Source of the DNA: Pseudoips prasinana
Taxonomy: Eukaryota > Arthropoda > Insecta > Lepidoptera > Nolidae
NCBI GenBank assembly: GCA_951640165.1
Contig: OX621256.1
Location: 4,402,001-4,466,000 of the forward strand
Direction: 5' to 3'
Length of the DNA stretch: 64,000 nucleotides
In this document: in pieces, positions 1-9,680 of the stretch
Layout of the letters: every line of letters begins with the position of its first letter
How positions within the stretch are numbered: position 1 is the stretch's first letter
Position numbers and translations under genes: made by a program
Notes under the pieces: generated by a model
What the model was told of the DNA's origin: nothing
The model's database searches: none
The model's input: only the letters and a program-made list of their open reading frames with translations

Positions 1-67
1 CACTGATTTTAAAGAAAGCCTAAAGATATGGATCACTCTCAATCGAATAAGAACAGGGGTGGGTCAA

Positions 68-466
68 TAAAATAAATAATAAAAAATAAAAAAGGTTTTT
101 ATTCACGTTGACTTTAAAAAAACGCTTGTAAATAGTCAGAACATGTTTGTAGTAATATAGTTGTAAACATTATTATTTCTAGTAACATAGATATTTAGGT
201 ATACATTGTATTGATTGTATGAAAACATTTATAAAATTTATTTTATTATAGCAATGATATTTAGCTAGCTCGTATCAAGTTATTGTCAATAGATTATGTT
301 TAATTATCTAGTTGAAGTCTAATATTTTAACTACATATTGTCAATGGTTCTGTCTATATTAAGGTATTATTATTATGCCGGACCTTGTGTTAATAACGAC
401 GACGGTCGCGCTTTAATGCTACCACCGGATCCAATGCGCCCCAACTGAGAAGACACAGCGAAAAAA
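68..466 (-). mobile_element. LINE-alpha 3' end, antisense
   Basis: This is a 3'-terminal fragment of a non-LTR element in reverse orientation; its A-rich tail reads as the T/A-rich run near position 70-100. The same sequence (GGTTTTTATTCACG, then ACATGTTTGTAGTAATA, then GCGCCCCAACTGAGAAGAC) recurs antisense at 34928-35166 and 55615-55866 and sense at 59580-59965. No coding sequence is seen. The label is local; the LINE clade is not identified. Confidence 0.6.
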
Positions 467-496
467 ACTCAGTGGGTTCATCTACTACCGCAATGA

Positions 497-685
497 TGCA
501 GCCACAACCTTCAAAAGTGGGATTTCAAACCATCAGCAGCCTGTGACTGTGGAGCACCAGACCAGACCATTGCGCACATTGTGGAAGAGTGCCCCATAAG
601 ACGTTTCTCAGGGGGACTTGAAGGTCTGCTTGCGCTTTCAACTGAGGCAATGGACTGGTTACTTAACTTGGATATAAAATTATAA
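497..685 (+). pseudogene. Non-LTR retrotransposon reverse transcriptase, C-terminal remnant
   Basis: An open stretch of 62 codons to TAA at 683-685 carries a CCHC-like knuckle, C-x-C-x8-H-x4-C (read as CDCGAPDQTIAHIVEEC), followed by a short acidic/hydrophobic tail. This is the usual end of ORF2 in jockey- and R1-type insect LINEs, where the knuckle follows the reverse transcriptase. Everything upstream is missing: an in-frame TGA lies at 494-496 and the antisense LINE-alpha fragment abuts. It is a dead 5'-truncated copy. Clade assignment is uncertain. Confidence 0.7.
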
Positions 686-699
686 TTTTTAATACTATA

Positions 700-993
700 T
701 TGGAACGAAGTTCCTTATCGCGCGTTTTGAAAGGGGGCTAGACGGAAAAAAATCTTACGAAAAGTTGTCACGACACTTTTTGCAGCTGTGCGACGTGCGT
801 ATGTTTCTCTGTCTGTCTCTCTCTCTCTCTCTCTCTTATAGAAAGAAAGCCAGATATTTTCATTTCAATTTCGCATTGAACAGTGTGGTGTCGCGACGAT
901 TATTTTTGTTGAGTGTATACAGGTTTTTTTGTACATAATAAATAATAAGAAATAACTTCGTTCCATCCGGGTGTCCCTTGACACCTCTCAAGT
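700..993 (+). repeat. Unclassified ~290-bp interspersed element, copy 1
   Basis: It begins TGGAACGAAGTTCCTTATC and ends near CACCTCTCAAG before a T run. It contains a (CT)n tract around 816-837. GGAACGAAGTT near the left end is matched by its complement AACTTCGTTCC at 954-964. A second copy at 8043-8329 shares the whole length. No ORF. It could be a MITE or a small non-autonomous element; the boundaries come from comparing the two copies. Confidence 0.6.
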
Positions 994-1148
994 TTTTTTA
1001 ATCTTAATAATAACGGGAAAATAGTCATACGAGAATAATAATAACTGTATCTCTACAATGCTTGGTGACGGTGGTAATTAACACCACACCCTTGTAACCA
1101 GTGGGGAACGTGGAAGTCATTCAGGGAAAATATCCACCAGATAATATC

Positions 1149-1308
1149 GATTGTGTGTTGCCAGCGATGTTTTATGCCACAGAGATGTGGTCGCTTACTA
1201 TGGGCGTCATAAAAAGCCTCAAGATCATCCATAGAGAAATGGGGAGAAGGCTATTCTAGGAGTGGGCGATCACATTAGAAACGTCGAAATTGGCGAAATT
1301 GAAACAGT
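1149..1308 (+). pseudogene. RTE-type LINE reverse transcriptase fragment, frameshifted
   Basis: The translation DCVLPAMFYATEMWSL, then IKSLKIIHREMGRRL, matches the conserved block after the RT catalytic core of RTE LINEs (YQCVLPAMTYGAETWSL type). After the RRL codons the frame ends in TAG, while +1 gives ILGVGDHIRNVEI, the expected continuation. One frameshift therefore breaks the copy. It ends where a Helitron-like fragment begins. Confidence 0.7.
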
Positions 1309-1448
1309 ATAAATTACAGCCCATCTTTTACTCGGACGTATAAGCCATATTTCTGTAAAATTTCATCAAAATACGTTTCGTAGTTTTTGCAGGAGAGAGT
1401 AACAAACATACATCCATCCTCACAAACGTTTGCATGTATAATGTTAGA
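1309..1448 (-). mobile_element. Helitron-like non-autonomous element, truncated
   Basis: Read on the minus strand it starts TCTAACATTATACATGC after an A, as in the other Helitron-like copies here. It continues through the family core (GTAACAAACATACATCC region, CGTAGTTTTTGC region). The CTAG 3' end is missing. Confidence 0.5.
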
Positions 1449-1498
1449 TGGACAACCACATTGCTCCCCAGAATCTGCAATACAATTCACTTAATATT

Positions 1499-1660
1499 AA
1501 TAATATCCTTGGACATTATACACACACGGCCATCTGATCCTAAACTAAGCAGGGCTTGTACTATAGAAACCAGATAACTGATACACTTCATATACTACTT
1601 TTCTTTTTATAAATACATACTTATATAGATAATGACACCCATACTCAACCACGCTTTCAT
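1499..1660 (-). mobile_element. SINE-A fragment (3' half, antisense)
   Basis: It shows the reverse complement of the SINE-A core: ACGGCCATCTGATCC, then CTAAGCAGGGCTTGTACTA, then CCAGATAACTGATA, then AAATACATACTTATATAG. The tRNA-like head is absent. Confidence 0.65.
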
Positions 1661-2210
1661 ATTTCATTGGTGTATTACTAAACCACCCACCTGCAAAAAT
1701 CCTACCCATGAGGCTAACAAACATGAAAACCGCCAGATTGCTAGAAACACACGGCAAATATTTTGCATTAGCTCTTAAAAACATACAGTTCAGCTAACGG
1801 ACTTGTAATCAAACATTTTTGCGCGTTCAAGTAATACAAACAAAACTCCCTATATACGGGCACGTGAGTTGCTCACGCGACAGATTGGAGTATTGCATAA
1901 AGTTACAACTCCCTACATGCAACGATTTACACGTGTCCGGCCTCACGTGTACTACTACTCTAAGCTACTTCAATGTCCGTTATTGCCTTGAACTGAGATC
2001 TGAGTAAAGAATCTAGGAAAGCAAGCAGCTATTAATGCTCCTGGTAGAAATTCGGCTTAATGGAGACTAGCCAATCTGATGAGGCCGCTATCCAACATGG
2101 TCGAGAAGATATCAGGTGCAGTAAACCTGACTGCTAAGTCAGAGTTCCTTGGTTTGATTACCACCCAAGGCATTTTTTTTTACAATTTGTAATTTATCAT
2201 TATTATGTAT

Positions 2211-2432
2211 GTGTGGTGACGGCATAGTATATCATCACCCCATCGCATCCCGTGAGGGTGTAGAAATCGGGAATACCTACCAGAGAACGGACAGCAGCGT
2301 TTTTCTGTGAACTATGACTATCAAACTGCGATCGCCAACCCGTCTGCGAAGCGTGGTGATTATGGCGTATCCCCCCATTCTTTGGGGAGGCTTTTGTCCA
2401 GCACTGGACGAACTTTGGCTGACATGATGACT
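2211..2432 (+). mobile_element. LINE-beta 3' fragment
   Basis: The stretch ACCAGAGAACGGACAGCAGC, then TTTTTCTGTGAACTATGAC, then CCAACCCGTCTGCGAAGC recurs at 63246-63390, and related antisense pieces lie at 55440-55530 and 62480-62600. The end GCTGACATGATGAC resembles a (TGA)n LINE tail. No intact coding frame. Confidence 0.5.
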
Positions 2433-2440
2433 ATGTATGT

Positions 2441-2645
2441 CATCATCATCATATCAGCCGAAAGACGTCCACTGCTGGCCAAAGGCCTCCCCCAAAGATC
2501 TCCACAATTGCCGGTCTTGCGCTATCCGCATCCAACGATTTCCAGCGACCCGCACAAGATCATCAGTCCATCTTGTAGGGGGGCCTGCGTCCTGCCCACG
2601 CTGCGTCTTCCGGTTCGTGGTCGCCACTCGAGAAACTTTCTGATC
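2441..2645 (-). pseudogene. RTE-type LINE ORF end, antisense
   Basis: On the minus strand this encodes the typical RTE C-terminus (RTGRR..., WTDDLVR..., IAQDRQLWRSLG, ending WTSFG-stop; stop complement at 2454-2456), with extra bases that shift the frame in the middle. The (CAT)n run at 2441-2452 is the complement of the (TGA)n tail of RTE elements. It is a 5'-truncated dead copy; at least nine related pieces are in the window. Confidence 0.75.
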
Positions 2646-2941
2646 ATGTATGTATTTAGAAATATATTAGTATGATTATCAGTTGTCTGGTTGCTATAGT
2701 TTGGGATTAGTATTAGTTGTCTCGAGATATTTATGCAAGTAAAACTTCTTTACGCCCGCTTGACTTGGGGAGTAAGCTGTTGAATGGGTGACGAGAGCGT
2801 TACTAAAAGTGTGATCGGGTGAGGTCATAAGTCATAAGTCATTTATTTTCATAACAAATACATTTGTGTTGATAATTTTAAAGCTAAATTTACAAATTAA
2901 AATACTAAACCATTAATTACATTATTATCAATTTTATATTA

Positions 2942-3095
2942 TTATGTACATGTCTTATGCCAATTCATTACATACTTAGCAAGTCGTTTGTCATGTATAA
3001 ATTCTTGTACACTATAAAAGCCTTTCTTCAATAAAGTTTTAATTTGTCCCTGAATATATTTGGTCTATATATGCTTTTAAATTCTAAAAGCAACT
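2942..3095 (-). pseudogene. LINE reverse transcriptase C-terminal remnant
   Basis: The minus-strand translation contains NIFRDKLKLY and, in another frame, KGFYSVQEFIHDKRLAK, ending KTCT-stop at 2942-2944. The GYYSVxEFxxDK signature is common at the C-terminus of CR1/jockey-like insect LINEs. A frameshift around 3030 separates the halves. The A-rich 3' tail would lie at about 2830-2860 (reads as ATTTATTTTC on +). Confidence 0.55.
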
Positions 3096-3130
3096 GAGGT
3101 GAACGGAAGCAGAGAGGGATATATAAGTTA

Positions 3131-3358
3131 GTGAATATAGAAAGGAAGAGAGTTAAATTTCGAGTGTATGATTCCAATAAGACGTTTACCAGAAAGAACG
3201 AATATATGAAAAAAAACCTCAACAGCAAGGCGAGTATCTATCGCAAGCAACGTTTGGCAGTGGTGACGACCCTGCTAAACGCTGCTTGCGATGATGGTGA
3301 TGAAGATTATATCATAACTCATTCTCAAGGGTCGGGTTCTACGACTCACGAGGAATAG
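3131..3358 (+). other. Unidentified 75-codon ORF with gene-like codon use
   Basis: The open frame starts ATGAATATAGAA...; its second half is unusually C/G-ending in codon position 3 for this AT-rich window (AGC AAG GCG AGT ATC TAT CGC). It ends with an acidic/serine-threonine tail (DDGDEDYI, GSGSTTHEE). No domain, signal peptide or membrane segment is recognisable. It could be a terminal exon, a TE remnant or chance. Confidence 0.25.
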
Positions 3359-3359
3359 T

Positions 3360-5570
3360 AATCCCAACTGCATCTAATAAATACAAATACTTGATAAGTC
3401 CTTTCACTTTTGGATCTTGAACTTGCTCTCAAGTCAATGAACGATCATACGGTATGAGTATCATGATATATAATACTATTTACACTTGCGTCTTCAATTG
3501 GAATCTCGTAAAGACTAACAGAGTCATTTTCTATATTCCTCGGCCAGGGCTACTAAAGCTGGCGTGTTTTTATCGGGGTCATAGTAAGAATTTCTATTAT
3601 ATCACAAGTTGGGTTAACCAAGAATTTTGTTCTGCCGTGTTTCTCCTTGCTTGTTGAAATTTATAATAGAGTTGATTCCCAGTCTTGTCTGATACCGACT
3701 CAAACGTCCCGGTTCATTTGACACATGATTTTGCTACGTCCACGTGATTTCGACATTACAAATGCTACTTGGCTTTACCAATAAAAAGACTTCGTATTAA
3801 TTTATTACATGTGCTAAGCAAAAAAGAAAACAATGTGCTATAAATCTTAAAGAACGTACTTATCTACCTGATTGTCAATCTATTTTTATTTTAAATTATG
3901 AAATTGTGGGTTAAACATGCGATGTGTAATATTTTAATATTTTTCCGAGTTTGTTCGATTAACATCGACTTTACATAAAAAGAAAACTTCTAATTGAAAC
4001 ATATTAATGTACATAACAAAAAACTAGATTAAATACCCTTTTAAATTATTCATTAATAACTATAAATCCCGTACATAATTACAAAGAAACATTCAAAAGA
4101 ATTCTATAACTCATCGCGAAATATGTCCATTTCAAAGCGCTGTCACTGGTAGACGCACTTCAAGAATAATTTTGTTCTTTGTCATTCGATTTTGGCGGCC
4201 CCACTTTTTTTTTGTTTCTTTACTTTGTCTATCTGTCGCGAGGCAATATGTACCGTGGACGTGTTATCAGAGTAAAATTACGACAAAATAAGATGAAAAG
4301 TCAACCAGAGTTTCTTTCTGGCTTTCTTCTCTAGGTTATCCAACTGAGTGGCTAGGAACCTAGATAGAATGCCGCAGGTTGTCTAGGGAAGGGTATACGC
4401 CGGTTTGGATCGCGTTGGCCACATGACCCCTGAAGTTCGTGCCAGTGGTCACACCCTATTTGTAAAATTCTGTATTGTTTAATTCAGCGGCGCGCGGCGT
4501 CTTGACTTGTGGCCCGAACGCCATAAGGATGTCCACAGGTAATTGTCGCTTAAGTTAAGCTATTGGTTGAGAGACATCTCTGTTTGGCAACTGTACGGCG
4601 CTGGCGTCTTATTTATTTAAAATATAATAGTACTAAAAATAAGTGACTTCGCTCACTCTCACTCTCTTCACTCGCACCGACGGACTAGTTAAAACTTTAG
4701 TTATAAAGTAACCAAAGTTTTATGACTATATATATATATATATGACTATATATTATTTATATATGAATAAATTTGTATATGACTATGTTTATGTACTCCT
4801 TTATGAGCTTGATGAGAACAAGTGTATATTGATACCCAAGTACCGAATAAATTTCATTATTTCATTATCAAACAATTGAACACCATCTATCCGATCAAGA
4901 AACTAGTGACCAAGGTCGGTGTCAGATTAAATTAGGCTTCTTCCTACCTTGTTATATAGGTTCTCATAATTAACGGGTTATTTAACTATAGTTCTCTAAG
5001 AGAAAAAGAAAGAATCCATCCACCCACCAGACCATAAAAATCCTAGAATGGAAGCTGCAACTTCTGGGCTCGGACTTGCACTACTCGGAGACAAAACCAG
5101 ACAGGCAAAGTCAAACTATTTTTACAGCACGTGTTTAATTAGGTTTAATGTTTATTGATAAGAATATATATAAATACTGATTTTATTTTAACACTCGGAT
5201 AAATATGTGGTTTTTATTTAGTACCGATTAGGACTTAATAATAATTGCTTATGCGCAAGTCTCTTTTTAGTTATTTTAAAATTCCAAGAGAGGAATCCTC
5301 CTTACTCGTATTCTTAACCACACAGACAACCCTGAACTTAGCAGAGCTCGTAAAAGTAGTCGACAGTGCACCGCTCATAACTTCCCTAGTTTATGTCTGC
5401 ATGACTGTTTGTTTAATATCTTGTTTTTAATGGTTTTGAAAGCTGCAGGAGTATGATAATCATTTAAATGGCTGCAATTTTAATACCCACTTGGTATAAA
5501 GAAGGATTTGGTGCCAGTGGCGCCTGCTGGAATGTTGGCATTCAGTTTATAAGTATAACTAAAGATAAGC
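3360..5570. other. Intergenic stretch, no recognisable gene
   Basis: AT-rich DNA without a supported ORF. There is a (TA)n tract around 4724-4742. The stretch 4300-4620 is more GC-rich but matches nothing I recognise. No repeat family shared with the rest of the window was found. Confidence 0.5.
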
Positions 5571-5572
5571 CT

Positions 5573-5835
5573 AGCGTAGCCCAGTTGGTAGTGCTCCTGC
5601 CTACGAAGCTGGTGGTTCTGGGTTCGAATCCCGGTAAGTGCAAATATTTGTCTGATGAGCACGAATATTTGTTTCTGAGTCCCATGACAGATAAATACTT
5701 AAATACATAGAAAACATCCATATGTTTTATATGTATTTAAGTATTTATCTATCTATATAAGTATGTATATCGTCGCCTGGTACCCATAGTACAAGCTTTG
5801 CTTAGTTTGGGGCTAGGAAGATCTAGATATTATTA
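5573..5835 (+). mobile_element. SINE-B (tRNA-derived) with internal inverted duplication
   Basis: The tRNA-like head has an A box (TAGCCCAGTTGG) and a B box (GGTTCGAATCC). The body (AGCACGAATATTTGTTTCTG) and tail (CCATAGTACAAGCTTTGCTT, then ATATTATTATTA) follow. Unlike the copies at 22446 and 57016, it carries a reversed copy of its own middle: GATAAATACTTAAATACAT followed shortly by its complement ending at about 5749, with a CCAT spacer. Confidence 0.8.
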
Positions 5836-5848
5836 TTATAAGATTGTA

Positions 5849-5913
5849 CTAGCTGTGCCTCGCGGTTTTACCCGTGTTAAACTTTATAAATTTATTTAGC
5901 CTATGTGTTAATC
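5849..5913 (-). mobile_element. Helitron-like element, 3' part (split)
   Basis: On the minus strand this ends in ...GGTAAAACCGCG, then GGCACAGCTAG followed by T, the hairpin + CTAG end expected of Helitrons. The family sequence breaks at 5913 and resumes at 7749, so 1.8 kb, including a mariner, lies inside it. Confidence 0.65.
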
Positions 5914-5966
5914 ACCGGTTGGCGTGGTTGGAAATTGCTTGTCTTTCGTCGTTCGCTATATTATTA
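5914..5966 (+). mobile_element. SINE-A head, truncated by mariner
   Basis: CCGGTTGGCGTGGTTGGAAA, then TTGCTTGTCTTTC, match the SINE-A tRNA-like head (A-box side). It is cut by the mariner left end. Confidence 0.5.
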
Positions 5967-5968
5967 TA

Positions 5969-7255
5969 TTAGGTCTTTACCTATGAAATTGCCGTTCTGC
6001 AGTACTGGCCATTTCAAATCAAAATAATTTTTGTTTGGCTAAGAATTCTAATTTCAAATTAATTTTATTTTAAAAACATGGATTCTTTTTTCCAAAAGTA
6101 GTCATTTCTTTATTGATTAGTGTTACATTTTCATCGCATTTCAATCTTTTTCGTCATCATGGATACGTTAAAAATTCGAGTAATTATGGAATATGAGTAC
6201 CGTCGTGGCAGCAACGCGGCACAAGCGGCACGCAACATCAACGACGTTTACGGAGCTAACACTACAAACCAACGCACCACCTGTTATTGGTTTGCTCGCT
6301 TCCGTTCTGGAAATTTCGACCTGAAAAATGAACCTCGCGGTCGTCCGAAGACTTTGGTCGACAATGACGAATTAAAGGCGGTTGTGGAAGCTGATGATAC
6401 ACAATCTACGGCTGAATTAGCAGCAGCTTTCGACGTTAGCGTCAAAACAATATTGGTCCATTTGCGTCAAATTGGCAAGGTAAAAAAGCTTGACAAATGG
6501 GTGCCCCACGAACTCAATGATCGCCAGCGCGAAGTACGCGTCGAGACGTGCCTTGCACTGCTCAACAGACACACAAATGAAGGAATTTTGAACCGCATTG
6601 TTACCTGCGATGAAAAATGGATTCTGTTTGATAACCGCAAGCGCTCAGCAAGTTGGTTGGATCCTGGTTCAGCACCTAAACAATGCCCTAAACGAAAACT
6701 TACCCCTAGAAAAGTGATGGTCACTGTTTGGTGGTCTAGCGCCGGTGTGATTCATCACAGCTTCTTACCAAACGGGGTGAGCATTACTGCAGATGTGTAC
6801 TGTGAAGAACTGAGCACAATGATGGAGAAGCTGGCGCATCTCCAACCAGCATTGGTCAATCGCTCGTCTCCGCTGCTCCTGCACGACAACGCGCGACCTC
6901 ATACTGCACAGCAGACGGTCTCCAAGTTGCAAGAACTGGGGTTGGAAGCTCTCCGTCATCCGCCCTACTCACCAGACCTTGCGCCTACAGACTACTACTT
7001 TTTCCAGAATTTGGATAACTTCTTGGCGGGAAAAAAATTCAATACCCGAGAGGCAGTACAAAATGCCTTTGAAGAATTTGTTGCCTCCCGTCCAGCTGAT
7101 TTCTTTAAGAAGGGCATCAATAAACTGCCACTGCGATGGCAAAGATGCATTGATTGCATGGGTGATTACTTCGATTAATACAAATAAAAAAATTCATGAA
7201 AAAAATTCGTTTAAATTTTTTCATACAAAACGGCAATTTCATAGGTAAAGACCAT
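5969..7255 (+). mobile_element. Full-length mariner transposon
   Basis: Two terminal inverted repeats frame the element: GGTCTTTACCTATGAAATTG and five more bases at 5972-5996 are matched perfectly by the complement at 7229-7253 (25 bp; 28 bp with one mismatch). The left end reads TTAGGT, as in cecropia-type mariners. TA dinucleotides at 5967-5968 and 7256-7257 fit the mariner TA target-site duplication, though the outermost 2-3 bases of the right end differ (GACCAT). One intact transposase gene occupies the interior, which is clearly more GC-rich than the flanks. Confidence 0.9.
6159..7178 (+). CDS. Mariner transposase (DD34D, cecropia/Hsmar1-like)
   Basis: This 339-residue protein catalyses cut-and-paste transposition of the surrounding element, binding its terminal repeats and inserting at TA. 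The ATG at 6159 is preferred over an upstream in-frame GTG (6120), because mariner transposases are about 340-350 residues and the extra 13 residues have no family counterpart. The N-terminal helix-turn-helix region spans about residues 1-110 (RSGNFDLKNEPRGRP near 50-63). The linker motif WVPHEL is at 114-119. Catalytic Asp151 is in VTCDEKW, Asp243 in LLHDNARPH and Asp278 in YSPDLAPTDYYFF. Spacing between the last two is exactly 34 residues. The C-terminus (RWQRCIDCMGDYFD) resembles the end of Hsmar1/SETMAR. No stop, frameshift or lost catalytic residue is seen, so the gene may still be functional; activity is inference. Confidence 0.95.
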   Translation: MDTLKIRVIMEYEYRRGSNAAQAARNINDVYGANTTNQRTTCYWFARFRSGNFDLKNEPRGRPKTLVDNDELKAVVEADDTQSTAELAAAFDVSVKTILVHLRQIGKVKKLDKWVPHELNDRQREVRVETCLALLNRHTNEGILNRIVTCDEKWILFDNRKRSASWLDPGSAPKQCPKRKLTPRKVMVTVWWSSAGVIHHSFLPNGVSITADVYCEELSTMMEKLAHLQPALVNRSSPLLLHDNARPHTAQQTVSKLQELGLEALRHPPYSPDLAPTDYYFFQNLDNFLAGKKFNTREAVQNAFEEFVASRPADFFKKGINKLPLRWQRCIDCMGDYFD

Positions 7256-7748
7256 TATTATATCAAGTAAACATTTAGTATTATACTAGTACTACCCCCG
7301 TCCGTGCGTGACTTCCAGGGTTGCCAACTGAAAACCAGCGCTAGGTGTAACCCACCTAGCTAGTGCTGAGGTGGTGACCCTTTCGGCAGAACATGCAAGA
7401 ATCGTAATTTTGTTCATTTTTCTCAAATCTATGTATGTAATGTCTTGTAGAACTGTGTGTTGTATATTTGTACTCCTCATTTTCTTGTGTGTTGTGCTGA
7501 ATTAAATGTTTTTCATTTCAAATTCATTAAAAAAATAATAATAATAACCTGTTTATTTCAAATAAATTACATAATACAGCGTACAACTATTAGGTCTACT
7601 GAAATCTTACATTTAAAGATTATATTGTAATCCCAGAGCAGCATGAAGTAGCGCTAAGGAAGGTGGCATGATTATAGTGAGTGGTCCCGACATGCATCGC
7701 TTTCCAGGTACTTATCACTGATGAAGTATTTTTTTAATAAGTTTTAAA
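7256..7748. other. Unassigned segment inside split Helitron
   Basis: It holds GTTGCCAACTGAAAACCAGC, then GCTGAGGTGGTGACCC, then TGTGTTGTGCTGAATTAAAT near 7485-7506 and an A-rich/ATA-rich stretch near 7530. This looks like the 3'UTR and tail of a LINE, but I cannot name it. No ORF is supported. Confidence 0.35.
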
Positions 7749-7871
7749 CCAGGGTTTCAGCTAAATCCATACCAATTTTATTAAAATCGCTCCAGCCGTT
7801 GAGACGTGAAGAAGTAACAAACATAGACACTCACACTCTCACAAACTTTCGCCTTTATAATATTAGTGTGA
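7749..7871 (-). mobile_element. Helitron-like element, 5' part (split)
   Basis: It resumes the family sequence that broke off at 5913 (GGTTTCAGCTAAATCCATAC, then CGCTCCAGCCGTT, then GACGTGAAGAAGTAACAAAC). On the minus strand it begins TCACACTAATATTATAAAGG after an A, the A|TC start of Helitrons. Confidence 0.65.
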
Positions 7872-7928
7872 TTATGTTAGTGTAGTTTTGCATCAAATGG
7901 TAAGGCATCCGTACGTTAAGGAATAAAA

Positions 7929-8505
7929 TTATAATAATATCCTAAGAAACTATTCACAGACGGCCATCTGATCACAAACTAAGCAGACCTTGCATTATTG
8001 AACCCAGATAACTGATATATTACATATACTACTTTTTCTTTTGGAAAGAAGTTCCTTATCGCGCTTTGTGAAAGGGGGCTAGACGAAAAAAATTCTTATG
8101 AATAGTTGTCACGACACTTTTTGCAGCTGTGCGGCGTGCGCATGTTTCTCTGTCTGTCTCTCTCTCTCTTATAGAAAGCATGTCAGATATTTTCATTTCT
8201 ATTTCGCATTGAACAGTATGGTGTCGCGACGATTATTTTTGTTTAGTGTATACAGGTTTTTTGTACATAATAAATAATAAGAAATAACTTCGTTCCATCC
8301 GGGTGTCCCTTGTCACCTCACAAGTTTTTTGTAAATACATACTTATATATCCTGAGATGGGGGTAATTATCTAATTACACCCAGACTCAGGACAGACAGA
8401 CATGTTCATGCACGCAAATATCTGTCTTAAGTGGGAATCGAACCCACGACCTGAGGCGTGAAAGGCAAGCATTTACCATCCAAGCCAACGTAAAGACTAG
8501 ATTGT
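7929..8505 (-). mobile_element. SINE-A, antisense, interrupted by a 287-bp element
   Basis: The 3' half (7929-8042) and the 5' half (8330-8505, with B-box complement GGGAATCGAACCCACGAC) are collinear parts of one SINE-A. The break falls between ...TTCTTTT and GTAAATACATACTT, where copy 2 of the unclassified ~290-bp element sits. Confidence 0.75.
8043..8329 (+). repeat. Unclassified ~290-bp interspersed element, copy 2
   Basis: It matches the element at 700-993 end to end: GTTCCTTATCGCGC..., then TTTTTGCAGCTGTGCGGCG, then a CT tract, then TAACTTCGTTCCATCCGGG, then CACCTCACAAG. Because it splits a SINE-A cleanly, its boundaries are well defined and it is a genuine insertion. It is younger than the SINE. 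Confidence 0.7.
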
Positions 8506-8519
8506 ATTATGTTTTTTAT

Positions 8520-9255
8520 AATTTTGCAGTAAATGGTTAGGTATCTCTACCTTTAGTAAATGCTAGATTAATAGAATATTTTAATTAGAGACTGATTTGA
8601 AATTGTCGTAATTTTACATTATCTGTACTGTGATAGATAATGAGTTTGTCGACCCCCGTGAATCAGTTGGCAGTGGACATGACTTGTGATCCAAAGACAA
8701 TTCTTCTAATCCTCGCACACGACAAATGAATGTTTTCATGAACAGGTCTATTTATTTGCATGTTTTCTATATATATATTTAGAATAGAAACTGGTATAAT
8801 AATATTACAATCCGTTACCTAGTATCCGTAGTACAAGCTTTGCTTAGCCCAAAGGCTAGATGGCACATTGTGATATGACCCGAAGCATTTTGGTTTAAAG
8901 AATAGTAGGCGATATATATCACTGCCTCATAAAAAAAAACTGAAGAAGACATAAGTCTTTTGTCGTTCTTTTATTTTTATGAGGTAGTGGGAGCGCCTAC
9001 ATATGCCTTAGGGGGGATGGATCCCCGGGAAAGCAGAAATGCTCTGGCGCTCTCTTGTGCGCCAGAAACTGATCGTTGTCTTCCTAGTGTAGAGCTGCTT
9101 GTTAGTGAGGACAGTAGAGGATACTTCTGTGACTGCTAGGGAAGTGTTCCGATTTCCTCCCTCTTCCAGCCCAAATAATCTAAGTTCCAAAGCACCTCTT
9201 TGCAAAATTACATCTTTCTAAGCCCAAGCCTGCTAAAGTCAACTGACTCATTAAC
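8520..9255. other. Intergenic stretch with one inverted repeat
   Basis: The fragment 8815-8860 (TAGTACAAGCTTTGCTTAG) is SINE tail debris. At about 8920-8990, ACTGCCTCATAAAA is matched by its complement TTTTATGAGGTAGT. The GC-richer part 9000-9230 (GGATGGATCCCCGGGAAAGC) has no recognisable homology. No gene. Confidence 0.4.
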
Positions 9256-9261
9256 ACAGAT

Positions 9262-9515
9262 GGCGGGCCTGTTGGCGTGGTTGGCAAATGCTTGCTTTTC
9301 ACGCCGGAGGTCGTGGGTTCGATTCCCACCCAAGACAGACATTTGTATGCATGAACATGTCTTTTTGGCCTGAGTCAGGGTGTATATATCTATATAAATA
9401 TGTATTTACAAAATAAAAGTAGTATATTTAGTATATCAGTGATATGGTTTCCATAGTACAAGCTCTGCTAAGTTTGGGATCAGATGGCTATTTGTTAATA
9501 ATGTCCCAGGATATT
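9262..9515 (+). mobile_element. SINE-A, near full length
   Basis: The tRNA-like head contains GGCGTGGTTGG (A-box side) and GGTTCGATTCC (B box). The body is GCATGAACATGTC and GAGTCAGGGTGT. The shared core is CCATAGTACAAGCTCTGC and GGGATCAGATGGC, ending CCCAGGATAT. Confidence 0.8.
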
Positions 9516-9534
9516 TACAAAAGAAAAGTAGTAT

Positions 9535-9680
9535 ATTCTCTGGTTACCATAGCTTGTACTATAGAAACCAGATAACTGATATACTAATCAGTTATCTGGT
9601 TTCCATAGTACAAGCTCTGCTTAGTTTGGGATCAGATGGCCGTGTGTAAATAATGTCCCAGGATATTATTATTATTAGTG
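9535..9680. mobile_element. SINE-A tail fold-back
   Basis: An antisense SINE-A core (AGCTTGTACTATAGAAACC, then AGATAACTGAT) is followed after a few bases by the same segment in sense orientation (ATCAGTTATCTGGTTTCCAT, then AGTACAAGCT). The two form a long imperfect hairpin. Confidence 0.6.

Noticed and set aside
6120..6158. GTG at 6120 as the transposase start
   Set aside because: The 13 extra residues have no counterpart in mariner proteins, and an ATG at 6159 gives the usual length.
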